Source of the DNA: Achromobacter anxifer
GTDB taxonomy: Bacteria; Pseudomonadota; Gammaproteobacteria; Burkholderiales; Burkholderiaceae_B
Reading direction: 5' to 3'
NCBI RefSeq assembly: GCF_903652925.1
Contig: NZ_CAHLAR010000005.1
Coordinates: 248,001 to 312,000 of the forward strand
Length of the DNA: 64,000 nucleotides
The notes under the pieces were generated by a model. The model saw only the letters and a program-made list of their open reading frames with translations, did no database searches and had not been told where the DNA came from. Numbering within the stretch: position 1 is the first letter of the stretch; each line of letters begins with the position of its first letter. This document shows, piece by piece, positions 1-7,826 of this stretch. Position numbers and translations under genes: made by a program.

Positions 1-2
1 AA

Positions 3-503
3 ATCAACGCCATCGTCACGCCTGACACCGGATGGGAGGTATCGCTTGCGACCTCCCCACACGATCAATCCGAATTCCTGCATTTGTGGCGTCGTGATGC
101 GGCCGGCGCCAGGGTCCTTCTGACGTCGTTGCCCAGGGAAGCAGGGCCTGGCGTCCTCTGTGCCTTTGGCAGCGTGGCCAGGCATTACAAGGAGCTGGGG
201 GCCCGCGAGTCGGGGGATGCTGGCCCAGGCGGCTCGTTGCCCGCCTACAGCTCCGAAAACCCGGCGCCGTGCCCGTTCTGCGGCAGGAAGCCTGACATGG
301 ACGGGGACGACACGCTCTATCCAACCGGACGCTGGCGCGAAGACGACGGCCTTCGGCATTACCTGATGATCGACGACGAGCGGGAGTCGCACGGAACCGT
401 GTACACGATGCACTGCCCAGAAACCTATGGCGGTTGTGGCGCACAGGTGGCCGGCGACAGCAAAGATGACGTAATGGCGAAGTGGAATCGGCGGTCGACA
501 TGA
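3..503 (+). CDS. 5'-truncated gene; C-terminal Lar-like zinc ribbon protein
   Basis: The reading frame is open to the left edge of the window, so the true start lies outside. The visible 166 residues end in a zinc-ribbon block: a CPFCG knuckle near residue 93, a second Cys, a CGA motif and a final AKWNRR. This spacing is that of Lar-family (restriction alleviation) proteins, common on phages and plasmids. The upstream part is not recognisable. The stop codon overlaps the ATG of the next gene (ATGA), so the two are probably translated together. Lar itself modulates type I restriction; that role here is inference only. TTG at 84 could be an internal start. Confidence 0.6.
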   Translation: MNAIVTPDTGWEVSLATSPHDQSEFLHLWRRDAAGARVLLTSLPREAGPGVLCAFGSVARHYKELGARESGDAGPGGSLPAYSSENPAPCPFCGRKPDMDGDDTLYPTGRWREDDGLRHYLMIDDERESHGTVYTMHCPETYGGCGAQVAGDSKDDVMAKWNRRST

Positions 504-820
504 GCCTCGCTACTGGCCTGGTGGCGTATACCGCTGTAGGCTTTATCACAATGGCGTGGCTGGCATACCGAAACACGGTTGCGCTTCGGCGGGCATTTTG
601 GTTGTCAACGTTGTGGCCGCTGGCGATCATCTTTTTCCCGGCCTTGAGGCAGTGGATGCGGATGGAGAGCAACGGCTGGTTGCGGGGGATAACGCATCGC
701 CCCGCGCTGTATGTGCCTCGCGGCCGCGGCGCTCGCCGGCATACCCAACGTACCTGGGTGACGTCCTGCCCATGGTGGACTCGACAGGTCGTGACGCAAA
801 CCGTGAAGAATCGCAAATGA
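500..820 (+). CDS. Small membrane protein, tandem paralog 1
   Basis: This 106-residue protein has two hydrophobic segments (about residues 5-23 and 34-50) and a basic C-terminal tail containing a CPWW motif. It is clearly related to the next gene: both start MS-x-x-TG, both carry an AFW-x-S-x-LWP motif between the membrane segments and both end with CPWW. ATG at 500 overlaps the preceding stop, and its own stop overlaps the next start, giving a three-gene translationally coupled row. Function unknown. Confidence 0.6.
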   Translation: MSLATGLVAYTAVGFITMAWLAYRNTVALRRAFWLSTLWPLAIIFFPALRQWMRMESNGWLRGITHRPALYVPRGRGARRHTQRTWVTSCPWWTRQVVTQTVKNRK

Positions 821-1158
821 GCATCATCACTGGAATCGCCCTCTATCTGGCCGTGGGCTACGTCCTGTTGGCGTGGATCGCTTACCTGGACAATTTCGAG
901 GTGCGCGGAGCTTTCTGGATGTCGCTGCTGTGGCCATGCGTACTGGTGGCTATTCCGATCGCTCTGAGCATATCCTGGATCTATCGCAGGGGCTGGATGA
1001 TCGACATACAACGACGGCCGGCGAACCTGTCGCCCTGGGGAAAGCGCAGTCGACCTGGCGCTGGGCGGGGCTGGGCGGTGCGTTGTCCCTGGTGGGAGTT
1101 GCAGGTCTGGGAGACCCGGCCGAAGGCTCAAAGGACGGCAGACTCTCACACGACCTGA
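817..1158 (+). CDS. Small membrane protein, tandem paralog 2
   Basis: This 113-residue paralog of the preceding protein has two membrane segments (about residues 5-22 and 34-52), the same AFW-x-S-x-LWP core and a basic tail with CPWW. The ATG at 817 shares bases with the preceding TGA. The pair looks like a local duplication in one operon behind the zinc-ribbon gene. Function unknown. An in-frame extension upstream to 556 exists but lies in the other gene and is not needed. Confidence 0.6.
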   Translation: MSIITGIALYLAVGYVLLAWIAYLDNFEVRGAFWMSLLWPCVLVAIPIALSISWIYRRGWMIDIQRRPANLSPWGKRSRPGAGRGWAVRCPWWELQVWETRPKAQRTADSHTT

Positions 1159-1174
1159 TTCAGGTGGCTGAGAG

Positions 1175-1202
1175 TTGACGAAAGCATATATGCAGATATA
1201 CT
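1175..1202 (+). promoter_or_regulatory. Promoter for TOPRIM gene
   Basis: TTGACG, 16 bp spacer, TATACT. This is one of the closest matches to consensus in the window. Confidence 0.75.
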
Positions 1203-1288
1203 AGATTCGTGGCCGAATAGGTCCGCGCCCAGTCCACGGCTAAGCCGTGCAAACCTACCTTCCTGCCTTGCAGGAGTACGGATCAGCT

Positions 1289-2299
1289 ATGAAAATCTTG
1301 ATCATCACCGAGAAGGCCTCGGTATCCCGAGCACTGGCTTCCGCCGCGCGAAGCAAGTGGCCAGCCGATGAAGTCAGCTTCCTGCATGTTTGCCCCTACG
1401 TGGGCGTGGGTTGGGGGCTTGAAGCCAAGCTGCCACGAGGGCTCAAGCACAAGAGCTTCCCGGTAGTGCGCCAACCGCAGTATCGGGCGTTCTGGGATAA
1501 CTCGCGGTACCCTGACGCTGTGGCTGCGAAGGTAGGGCCGACTGGGCAGCTGGAGCCTATTCCCACGACGATTGATCTGGTCACCGGTGCCGATCTGCTC
1601 GTATTTGGCGGAGATCCGGACCGCAGTGGCGCCAGCAGCTTCGCGCTGTTTATCACCCAGGTTCTCGGTGCCGATCGGGTCGACTCAGCCCAGGCGCTTA
1701 TCATCCCTGCGCTGGACAAGGATTCGGTCGAACGGGCGTTCGAGCATATGACGCCCTTTGGTGAAAGCGCACTGAAGGCCCTGGCTACGGCCGGCATGGT
1801 GAAGCGATATTTCGATTGGAATTGGGTCGTCAATGCCCGTGCGATCCTGAGTCCTGTTTTGAGTGCCGTCGGAGTGCCGGCCGATGCACCATTTTTCTCG
1901 AAGTACGCCCTCCAGGTGTTGTACTTCCTTCGTGACCAGCCCCCAATGAGCGATGGGCAGATCATCTCTCAGATGTACAACTGGGGAGGCACAGGGCGCT
2001 ACGGGCGAACTCAGCACTTGGGGAGTGCTTCATCATCGGCATACATCGTCAACACGCTTTGCTGGTTGGGCCTGCTGTATCCTCCGGATCGTCAGCAGAT
2101 TCGGATGTGGCAGGTCACCGATCGTGGTCATGCGCTGCTGGCGGCGTTGCATCCGGATTGCGAGGATCCAGATCTCCCGTTCCGGCTGGACGCCTGGTGC
2201 GAGCAGGGCGATGCGGCTTACCCGTCGGTGGACCGCTACATCCGCACGTTCTTCGGTAAGCAGATGCGATTTGTCGGGCGCGCTGCCGTACAGGCATAG
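1289..2299 (+). CDS. TOPRIM protein, topoisomerase IA-like without catalytic tyrosine domain
   Basis: This 336-residue protein opens with the beta-strand and ITEKAS motif of type IA topoisomerase TOPRIM domains (Glu at residue 8). It has the DPDRSG metal-binding motif at about residues 109-114. Residues around 172-190 (DWNWVVNARAIL) resemble the domain IV segment of Topo I/III. The large domain carrying the active-site tyrosine is absent. The C-terminal third looks like a winged helix (T-DRG near residue 285). It may be a primase or nuclease-like regulator rather than a working topoisomerase. ATG 1289 follows AGGAG. It has its own promoter and ends with TAG. Confidence 0.65.
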   Translation: MKILIITEKASVSRALASAARSKWPADEVSFLHVCPYVGVGWGLEAKLPRGLKHKSFPVVRQPQYRAFWDNSRYPDAVAAKVGPTGQLEPIPTTIDLVTGADLLVFGGDPDRSGASSFALFITQVLGADRVDSAQALIIPALDKDSVERAFEHMTPFGESALKALATAGMVKRYFDWNWVVNARAILSPVLSAVGVPADAPFFSKYALQVLYFLRDQPPMSDGQIISQMYNWGGTGRYGRTQHLGSASSSAYIVNTLCWLGLLYPPDRQQIRMWQVTDRGHALLAALHPDCEDPDLPFRLDAWCEQGDAAYPSVDRYIRTFFGKQMRFVGRAAVQA

Positions 2300-2378
2300 C
2301 TACTGATTTGCTGACCAGGGGATGAGGTGCGGCAAGGTCCTTGCTTTATTGCGGGGACTTGCCGACCTGTTAGCGTAG

Positions 2379-2406
2379 TTGACGGATGGCATTACATGGA
2401 TATACT
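2379..2406 (+). promoter_or_regulatory. Promoter for secreted protein at 2438
   Basis: TTGACG, 16 bp spacer, TATACT; nearly identical in layout to the promoter at 1175. Confidence 0.75.
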
Positions 2407-2437
2407 GAATGCATCCTTAACCAAAGTTGATTTAGCC

Positions 2438-2845
2438 ATGAAACTGAAGACCGCACTCTTTGTGAAGATTTCTTCGACGCTGGCGGCCCTGATCGCCGCT
2501 TCGACATTCAGTACCGCCATGGCGGCCGATGGCGTTGTCGTCCTGAAGGACACCCGGCAGTACGACGAGTACACGTCCAGCGTCAGCGGAATCGAAGGCT
2601 GCACGATGCCGATCGACATTGCGAGTGTGAAGCCAGGTGAATGTGACGTGAAGAAGGATCGCTACGTCAAAACGGGCGAACTGCTGACGCGGAACACCGA
2701 GGCCGGTGTCTGTGCTCACAAGGTGTGGCGCACGGATGGGCTGGTGCCGATCGCAAGCAAGGGTGGGGCCATTGCATCCCCCACAAGTGAGACCACCCAG
2801 TCCACGTACGCCTGCACGACGGACGGGCTGCCCGTTCGGTCGTAA
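2438..2845 (+). CDS. Small exported protein of unknown function
   Basis: This is a 135-residue protein with a typical Sec signal peptide (Lys-rich start, hydrophobic core, cleavage predicted after AMA near residue 29). The mature part is about 106 residues with four Cys, so disulfides in the periplasm are plausible. No family is recognised. The start at ATG 2438 is chosen because it gives the signal peptide directly. Longer in-frame starts would bury it. Confidence 0.65.
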   Translation: MKLKTALFVKISSTLAALIAASTFSTAMAADGVVVLKDTRQYDEYTSSVSGIEGCTMPIDIASVKPGECDVKKDRYVKTGELLTRNTEAGVCAHKVWRTDGLVPIASKGGAIASPTSETTQSTYACTTDGLPVRS

Positions 2846-2917
2846 AACGGCCGGAGTGTGCCCGCTGATCAGAGTACCGGTGTACTGACGGACCATGTCA
2901 CCAACAGACGAAGCGCC

Positions 2918-3406
2918 ATGAACCCCTCCAACATCCAATCTCCCATCACGCTGGCGTCGCTGGATGCAGCGATCGCCCAAAACGAGGCGACCTACAAGGA
3001 GAGGCTGGCGCTCTTTCCGCCTGGCACCTACGATGAAGCTCGCAACCAAGCCCGCGACATGGTGGAGTTTCTGTCTGCTGCTCGGGACTGGCTTGTACGA
3101 AGTGGCCAGGACAGCGCCCAGTACATCGGACCCTTCGGCACGATCTACTTCAAGAAGGGCCAGCGTGTCGTCATCAAAGCAGGTTCAGAAATCCGCAGTA
3201 CCCGCGGCAAGCCGACGGTGAGCACGCGCAAGCGCGTGGTGACGATTCACTATATCGACGAGGGTTACATTGACCGCAGCTGTGTCGAGCCTACCGTTCG
3301 CCAGCCCGTGGTGACCTGGGCTGGCGCAGGTGGCTACTGGTGCAGAACTGCCCTCGAAAACGTGGATACGCAGGCTAGTCTGGAGCTGCGGGCTAAAGCC
3401 CAATGA
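2918..3406 (+). CDS. Hypothetical protein
   Basis: This 162-residue protein has an alpha-helical N-terminal half and a beta-rich C-terminal half (repeated VV-x-I/T patterns, residues 90-150). No signal peptide, membrane segment or known motif is visible. It is followed immediately by a strong terminator. ATG 2918 is the most likely start; an upstream GTG at 2858 has no better ribosome site. Confidence 0.5.
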   Translation: MNPSNIQSPITLASLDAAIAQNEATYKERLALFPPGTYDEARNQARDMVEFLSAARDWLVRSGQDSAQYIGPFGTIYFKKGQRVVIKAGSEIRSTRGKPTVSTRKRVVTIHYIDEGYIDRSCVEPTVRQPVVTWAGAGGYWCRTALENVDTQASLELRAKAQ

Positions 3407-3408
3407 AA

Positions 3409-3429
3409 AACGCCCCTTTAGGGGGCGTT
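3409..3429. terminator. Bidirectional terminator
   Basis: 8-bp stem of AACGCCCC and GGGGCGTT flanked by A-tract, between convergent genes. Confidence 0.7.
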
Positions 3430-3443
3430 GGAGGGGTTGAGAC

Positions 3444-4028
3444 TCAGATGAGGTAGTCTGCTGAGTCTTTCAGATAGTCCAAGCATTCGTTCCGCGTATA
3501 GAACGGCCGATTCATGCGTTTCGGCACGAAGCCAACCCGCTCTTTGCAAATAGACTCGAATCGATGGTGAGTCTCGAAGTCGACCAGGCTGCAAGCCACG
3601 TCGTCGCCGAGCAGCGCCACCAGCTGGCGAACCGTCTTGTCGTAGTCAGCTTGAGGCTCGAGGAACTCCGGTTGATCGCGCTCGAAGCCGTTGTTGATCG
3701 CGATGGTAACGGCCTGGTAGCAAACGCGCTGTCGATGCTGCAAAGCTTTCACTTCAGCAGATTCAGGGTTCTGGCGGTCGACCAACGCTTTTCGACCGGC
3801 GTCGGTCAACGTGAAATCGCCTCGGCAGCCGCAGGCACACCCGGCGACCAACTTACGGCGGATCAGCGAATCCATTTTCGAGCGCAGCAGCTTGGGCGGT
3901 ACCTCGCTGGGCAGTCCGGGATGGATGCTATGAGGGTAGCCCTCATGGAGGGTCGCCGGCGTTGCAAGAGATGCGAGCAGCCGCAGGACCGACAAGTCGC
4001 AGATGTCTTTGCATTGAAGCTTGGCCAT
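3444..4028 (-). CDS. Hypothetical protein with winged-helix-like N-terminus
   Basis: This is a 194-residue protein. Residues 10-95 look like a DNA-binding winged helix (leucine-rich helices, then a CACGCRGDF hairpin and a T-DAGRKAL motif typical of MarR/PadR-like wings). Residues 125-194 are homologous to the C-terminus of the neighbouring protein at 4132 (YD-x-TV-x-QLV-x-LLG, then C-x-LVD, ending in a Tyr/Arg-rich segment). ATG 4028 is preceded by AAAGGAACC and a TATACA promoter. Function unknown; a transcription factor is possible. Confidence 0.6.
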   Translation of the reverse strand: MAKLQCKDICDLSVLRLLASLATPATLHEGYPHSIHPGLPSEVPPKLLRSKMDSLIRRKLVAGCACGCRGDFTLTDAGRKALVDRQNPESAEVKALQHRQRVCYQAVTIAINNGFERDQPEFLEPQADYDKTVRQLVALLGDDVACSLVDFETHHRFESICKERVGFVPKRMNRPFYTRNECLDYLKDSADYLI

Positions 4029-4063
4029 GGTGTGGTTCCTTTCGATTGGTTGTTTCCTGCTGA

Positions 4064-4069
4064 TGTATA
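4064..4069 (-). promoter_or_regulatory. -10 box for gene 3444-4028
   Basis: Reads TATACA on the minus strand in the context CCTATACA, about 36 nt before the start codon. No clear -35. Confidence 0.5.
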
Positions 4070-4093
4070 GGTCCGTCGATTGGCCAGACAAGA

Positions 4094-4116
4094 AAAGCCC
4101 CGCAATGCGAGGCTTT
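4094..4116 (-). terminator. Terminator after gene 4132-4473
   Basis: AAAGCC/GGCTTT stem with an inner CGC/GCG extension, followed on the minus strand by a T-rich stretch. Confidence 0.6.
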
Positions 4117-4131
4117 GAGGGCGCGTTGGAG

Positions 4132-4473
4132 TTATTCCTTCGCGCAGGGGTTGCAGCTTTCATTTTCGATATAAGCACGGCAATCCATGCGGCTCACAAA
4201 TTGCCGCGGCCGGCATCCTCGTTGTGAGCTATGGAGATCGGAAAAGCTGCTGTACAGCTCGATGTCGACCAGGTTGCAGTGGGCGTTCTCACCCAGCATC
4301 TGAACAAGTTGCTCGACAGTGTGGTCGTAGGCACGTTGACTGGCTATGACCTCCGGGTGGCGTCGCCATTCAGGCGTTGAGCTGTGGCGATCGATAGCGT
4401 CGCCAAGCCTTTCGCGGGCGTCCGCTTGCTGGATCTGCATTGCCATGACTTCAGGTGAGCTGGACGTGAACAT
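4132..4473 (-). CDS. Hypothetical protein, paralog of C-terminal half of neighbour
   Basis: This 113-residue protein has a central YDHTVEQLV segment, then CNLVD and a Cys-containing tail. It aligns with residues 125-194 of the protein encoded at 3444-4028 and looks like the same domain without the winged helix. It has its own promoter (TATACC at 4507) and terminator. ATG 4473 is preferred over an upstream TTG. Function unknown. Confidence 0.6.
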   Translation of the reverse strand: MFTSSSPEVMAMQIQQADARERLGDAIDRHSSTPEWRRHPEVIASQRAYDHTVEQLVQMLGENAHCNLVDIELYSSFSDLHSSQRGCRPRQFVSRMDCRAYIENESCNPCAKE

Positions 4474-4506
4474 GAGTATTCCCTTCAAAGTGTTGTTTCC
4501 ATTTCA

Positions 4507-4512
4507 GGTATA
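4507..4512 (-). promoter_or_regulatory. -10 box for gene 4132-4473
   Basis: TATACC in the recurrent context TGCCTATAC, 33 nt before the start codon. Confidence 0.5.
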
Positions 4513-4529
4513 GGCATTTCCAAAAGAAA

Positions 4530-4549
4530 AGCCCCGCAAAAGCGGGGCT
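4530..4549 (-). terminator. Terminator of the 6174-4569 operon
   Basis: Perfect 8-bp AGCCCCGC/GCGGGGCT stem with a 4-nt loop, followed by a T-run on the minus strand. Confidence 0.8.
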
Positions 4550-4568
4550 CTGAGGGAAGCTGAAGTTG

Positions 4569-4862
4569 TCAGGCCGTGGTGGCCTTGGACTTCATCTCAG
4601 CGATCTCAGCGCGCGTGGCCGGGCGCTGAAATCCCATTGCGAACTGGATCATGACCGGTTTGTTGACCTTCCACTTGGACACCTCGGACGAGCGATACTT
4701 GCGCGGGGTGTTGCTGTTGACGCTGGCGATCACGTGGTCTTCATGCACCTCGTGAATCAGTACGCGCATCACCGCGGTGGTCCTCAGCGTGGTGTTGCCC
4801 ATGCGCCGGCGTTCCAGCTTGAACAAGGACTGACCGGGCTTGAGGTTCGATATCGTTGCCAT
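4569..4862 (-). CDS. Hypothetical protein
   Basis: A 97-residue basic, beta-rich protein without membrane segments. It is the last gene of a five-gene minus-strand row that begins at 6174 and ends at the terminator at 4530. No family recognised. The start is well supported by an AAAGGAACG ribosome site just upstream. Confidence 0.6.
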   Translation of the reverse strand: MATISNLKPGQSLFKLERRRMGNTTLRTTAVMRVLIHEVHEDHVIASVNSNTPRKYRSSEVSKWKVNKPVMIQFAMGFQRPATRAEIAEMKSKATTA

Positions 4863-4884
4863 TTTCGTTCCTTTTGTCGTTCAA

Positions 4885-5244
4885 TTAGCAAACTGCGTTG
4901 GGCGTCGTGTCGTGGAGGATGCGAGCCTGACGGCCGCGTTCCCATTGACGCCAATCGGTAGAGCCGACGACCAGCAGCTCCGGATGTTCACCATTCCAGC
5001 CTTGTTGCCAGCGGTGGCGTGCGCCATCGGTGGAGAAAGGGTTGATGTCCACTCCGTGTTCTTGAGCCTTTTCCGCGTCAACGCGGGCCAGCTCACGCAC
5101 TTCGTCGGAGGCCTTCACGCGGTCGGCCCACTCTCGGCCAAACTGGCCCACGTTGTAGTGGTACTGGCATTTACCAGCGCCAGCTATCAGACCGGGGATA
5201 CCGGGCTTGCCGCACAGCGTGCAGGGGTTCTTGGTTGTGGCCAT
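4885..5244 (-). CDS. Zinc-finger protein with ribosome-modulation-factor-like C-terminus
   Basis: This is a 119-residue protein. Residues 8-30 hold a C-x2-C...C-x2-H zinc-binding pattern (CTLC, CQYH). Residues 65-85 read INPF...ARHRWQQGWNG, matching the core of RMF/CrpP-type small proteins (N/C-P-[YF], R, W, GW). In RMF this motif contacts the 30S subunit and drives 100S dimer formation. A ribosome-related role is therefore possible but rests on one motif. It sits in the five-gene minus operon. Confidence 0.55.
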   Translation of the reverse strand: MATTKNPCTLCGKPGIPGLIAGAGKCQYHYNVGQFGREWADRVKASDEVRELARVDAEKAQEHGVDINPFSTDGARHRWQQGWNGEHPELLVVGSTDWRQWERGRQARILHDTTPNAVC

Positions 5245-5272
5245 GGTGTGTTCCTCTGGAAGATTTCAGGTT

Positions 5273-5680
5273 TTAGAAGTAGTCCTTGGACAGGGAGTGG
5301 GCGCCGAACTCGATGTAGGGCACTTTCACCTGTTCGTGCACGGCTGCACCGAAGGCATCTGCCAGGCCGACGCCGTGGCCCATGGCTTGCATGGCGGCGT
5401 AGTGGCCGAAGAACTCCAGGGTGTTCGGCCTGTCGCCGTTGCCCTGGGTTTCGACAATGCGGATCAGCTCCGTCATCGAATTCTTGTTGCCCAGCTCCAT
5501 GCCCATCACGAGGGTGCGAGCCGCGTTCCAGGCAGCAGGATCCGTTTCCGCTGGTATGCGGTCCAGGATCTCGCCGGAACGAGCCTGACCCGCTTCTTCC
5601 TCGGCGTCAGCCCAGGCGGATGCGAAGAAGGCGCGTGCCGCGTGCTTCTGAAATTCGACGATTGCCGTAACGTGTTTCAT
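5273..5680 (-). CDS. Hypothetical protein
   Basis: This 135-residue, mainly alpha-helical, acidic protein shows no recognisable motif. An AAAGGGACC ribosome site precedes ATG 5680. It is in the middle of the minus-strand operon. Cytoplasmic by lack of signal or membrane segments. Confidence 0.6.
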   Translation of the reverse strand: MKHVTAIVEFQKHAARAFFASAWADAEEEAGQARSGEILDRIPAETDPAAWNAARTLVMGMELGNKNSMTELIRIVETQGNGDRPNTLEFFGHYAAMQAMGHGVGLADAFGAAVHEQVKVPYIEFGAHSLSKDYF

Positions 5681-5693
5681 GCAATGGTCCCTT

Positions 5694-5957
5694 TCATGTC
5701 TTGATGGTTTTGCCGATCGACCAGACGTAGCCTTTCGGCCCGCCGTTGAGCTCGATCTGAAGGTCGGTGCGCTCGGAGACGTTCAGCGAGAAGCCTGCCT
5801 TTTCGAGCAGGGCTTTCGAGGCGTCGCTCAGGTGCCGGCGGATGATGGCCGCGGCGCCTTTCACCGACTTCGCGTAGCCGAGGGTCGCCCAGCCATTGCC
5901 CGTGCTGTAGTGGAGCACCGGCTTGCCGGCATCCTGTTGGGTGCTTGCGTGTGCCAT
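5694..5957 (-). CDS. Hypothetical protein
   Basis: An 87-residue protein with a mixed alpha/beta pattern, starting at ATG 5957 just downstream of the stop of the leading gene. Longer in-frame extension to 6152 overlaps that gene and is unlikely. Function unknown. Confidence 0.55.
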   Translation of the reverse strand: MAHASTQQDAGKPVLHYSTGNGWATLGYAKSVKGAAAIIRRHLSDASKALLEKAGFSLNVSERTDLQIELNGGPKGYVWSIGKTIKT

Positions 5958-5967
5958 GGTGTCTCGC

Positions 5968-6174
5968 TCAGTGGGTAGTTGCGGGGGTCTCGACTTGGGA
6001 GTAGTCGATGTCGTTGGGCCAGAGGCGATCCGCCATCTCGTGCATTTCGGGCACGGAATACGCATAAGCGCAGACGTCATGGGGATGTTCAGTGCCCTTT
6101 GCCAGGGCGTCTTTGAACCGCGCTTGACGCAGAACGAAGAGGTTTTGTTCACCTGTCACATACATCGTTGCCAT
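5968..6174 (-). CDS. Hypothetical protein, first gene of the minus operon
   Basis: A 68-residue protein starting MATMYVTGEQ, with good AAAGGACC ribosome site and a TATACC promoter 33 nt upstream. It leads the row 6174-4569. No family recognised. Confidence 0.6.
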   Translation of the reverse strand: MATMYVTGEQNLFVLRQARFKDALAKGTEHPHDVCAYAYSVPEMHEMADRLWPNDIDYSQVETPATTH

Positions 6175-6206
6175 TTGAAGGTCCTTTCAGTGTGTTGTCC
6201 TCAATG

Positions 6207-6212
6207 GGTATA
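6207..6212 (-). promoter_or_regulatory. -10 box for the 6174-4569 operon
   Basis: TATACC in the context GTGCCTATACC, the same 9-base core as the promoters at 9560 and 10903. Confidence 0.55.
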
Positions 6213-6287
6213 GGCACGCCGAGCAGCTGAAAGTCACATTCGACAAGCCGCAGTTGCTGCGGCCAACTGACCGAGGTTGTCAATCTC

Positions 6288-6314
6288 AAAAGCCTTGCTT
6301 CACGCGGGGCTTTT
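6288..6314 (+). terminator. Possible terminator hairpin
   Basis: AAAAGCC/GGCTTTT arms with a 13-nt loop, in the gap between divergent transcription units. Which transcript it serves is unclear. Confidence 0.35.
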
Positions 6315-6379
6315 CTTGGTCAATAGGGTGGTCCTGTCTGCATACGGATAATCGGTGCATCTCCAATCGAAAGACATGC

Positions 6380-6655
6380 ATGCAACACCAACGCGCAGAC
6401 GCGAAAAGGACTCAGCGTGGCAACGCAGCACCGGGCCTTGTTCTGATGATGATGTCCACATCGCTCTTGCTTGTTTCAGGCTCATTCCTGTTTTCAAGCA
6501 CGATGCGATCTCGGCAGCTCATTGCGGAGCACCAAGCTCTGCAAGTGCAGCTTCTTGATGCGTTCGTGAAGAAACATGAGTGCCAAGCGCTGGTCGTGCC
6601 GGGCACCTCCTACACGGTCTACCACTGCGCCAAGCTGCCAGATCGTGCGGTTTAA
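6380..6655 (+). CDS. Small single-pass membrane protein
   Basis: A 91-residue protein: short basic N-terminus, one strong membrane helix (about residues 20-42), then a soluble tail of about 45 residues with two Cys, probably periplasmic. ATG 6380 is favoured because it places the helix near the N-terminus. No ribosome site is strong. Function unknown. Confidence 0.4.
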   Translation: MQHQRADAKRTQRGNAAPGLVLMMMSTSLLLVSGSFLFSSTMRSRQLIAEHQALQVQLLDAFVKKHECQALVVPGTSYTVYHCAKLPDRAV

Positions 6656-6688
6656 GCCTCCAATCCTCGGGCATCGCAAGTCCAACCC

Positions 6689-6694
6689 TATACG
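6689..6694 (+). promoter_or_regulatory. -10 box for gene 6725-7564
   Basis: TATACG in the context CCTATACG, 30 nt before the start codon. Confidence 0.5.
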
Positions 6695-6724
6695 TGCCAT
6701 AGGCAACAACCAAGGAGAACCCCT

Positions 6725-7564
6725 ATGAGCACGAAGGTCTACACAGGCTTCAAATTCATCCCCGCCACCCTGGGCGAGGTAACCCAGGTGCTGGCCAAGG
6801 TGGCAAGCGAAATCGAGGAGATGCAGCGTCAGCGTTACCGCAAGGTCTATGCATCGATGCTGGTGTCTTTGATGGACCGCAGCAGCACGTCCAAGCTGAG
6901 CAGCCGCAATGCCAGGCTGGAGGCGCCCAGATGGCGTGTCGAAAGTCAGATAGCCGATCGGCTGCGCAGACTGCGGGCGACCCAGGCGCGTGATCCAGCG
7001 GTGGATTGGGAGATCAATCTGCAATGCTGGCAGTCGAAGGCCGCCGGCCGCATCATTGGCGCCGTGGGTGGCGAGATGAGCGACCTGGTCCTGACGTTCC
7101 TCGTGGACCGAAAGATCGTTGAGCGCTTCGGCTACTGGAACAACGTCGATCCGGAGGAGGGTGTACCGCGCCGGGAGTGGAATGCTCGCAAGAAGGCGTG
7201 GGACCAGGCCCTGGACAACAAGTCCGGGCTGCCGTTCACCTTCGAATTCGAGGGCAGGTACATCGCGTTCGAGCGTTCGCCGACATGGGCTGAACTCGAG
7301 CCGTATGTTCCGACGCTTGATGAACGAGCAAATCGCGCAGCTGACAATTTCGTCTCCGCCAGGTTCTTCAAGACACTCCCTGACTTCGAGAAGAATGTTT
7401 TCAGCGCCATTGGCCAGTTCGCGATGATGAAGCGGGAGGATGACGCCACCAAGCGCGCCCTGACCGCCGCAAAGCGGCGGTACCTGAAGCGGCTGCTGAC
7501 GAATGAGCAACTGGCGGCCGCAAAGGACGTCGAGCAGTTGCTGCTGGTCGACCGTGAGCGCTGA
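6725..7564 (+). CDS. Hypothetical cytoplasmic protein
   Basis: A 279-residue protein, largely alpha-helical, with a basic C-terminal helix and no signal or membrane segments. Strong AAGGAG ribosome site before ATG 6725. Monocistronic: own promoter and terminator (7636). No domain recognised. Confidence 0.65.
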   Translation: MSTKVYTGFKFIPATLGEVTQVLAKVASEIEEMQRQRYRKVYASMLVSLMDRSSTSKLSSRNARLEAPRWRVESQIADRLRRLRATQARDPAVDWEINLQCWQSKAAGRIIGAVGGEMSDLVLTFLVDRKIVERFGYWNNVDPEEGVPRREWNARKKAWDQALDNKSGLPFTFEFEGRYIAFERSPTWAELEPYVPTLDERANRAADNFVSARFFKTLPDFEKNVFSAIGQFAMMKREDDATKRALTAAKRRYLKRLLTNEQLAAAKDVEQLLLVDRER

Positions 7565-7593
7565 AACGACCGCGGCGACATCCAGGAGCACCC

Positions 7594-7663
7594 TCGATCA
7601 CCCGTAGTCGATCGACTCTAGATCCAACCCCACTCAGCCCGGCGCACTGCGCTGGGCTTTTTT
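7594..7663 (+). repeat. 70-bp direct repeat, copy 1 (includes terminator)
   Basis: The 70 bp beginning TCGATCACCCGTAGTCGATC and ending in the terminator T-run recur at 9472-9541 with about four differences. The two copies frame the Fic gene. Confidence 0.85.
7636..7663 (+). terminator. Terminator of gene 6725-7564
   Basis: AGCCCGGCGC / GCGCTGGGCT hairpin followed by six T. Confidence 0.75.
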
Positions 7664-7826
7664 ATTGTGTGTCGAGCATGTTTAACAGCGCTGGATGAGA
7701 ATTTGTTGCAGGCAAAGTAAACCCCCAGCGAGCTGGGTGCGAAGAGGGGGGAGGTTGACCTAGTCCGAGATAGGTGTCTAACGTGCGATCGCGTATAAAA
7801 CCGACAAGACCACCACCTAAACGAGT

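Noticed and set aside
16-1149. 377-codon minus-strand open frame at the left edge
   Set aside because: It spans three overlapping plus-strand genes with a zinc-ribbon motif and paralogous membrane proteins; composition is typical of antisense (Arg/Pro/Ser-rich).
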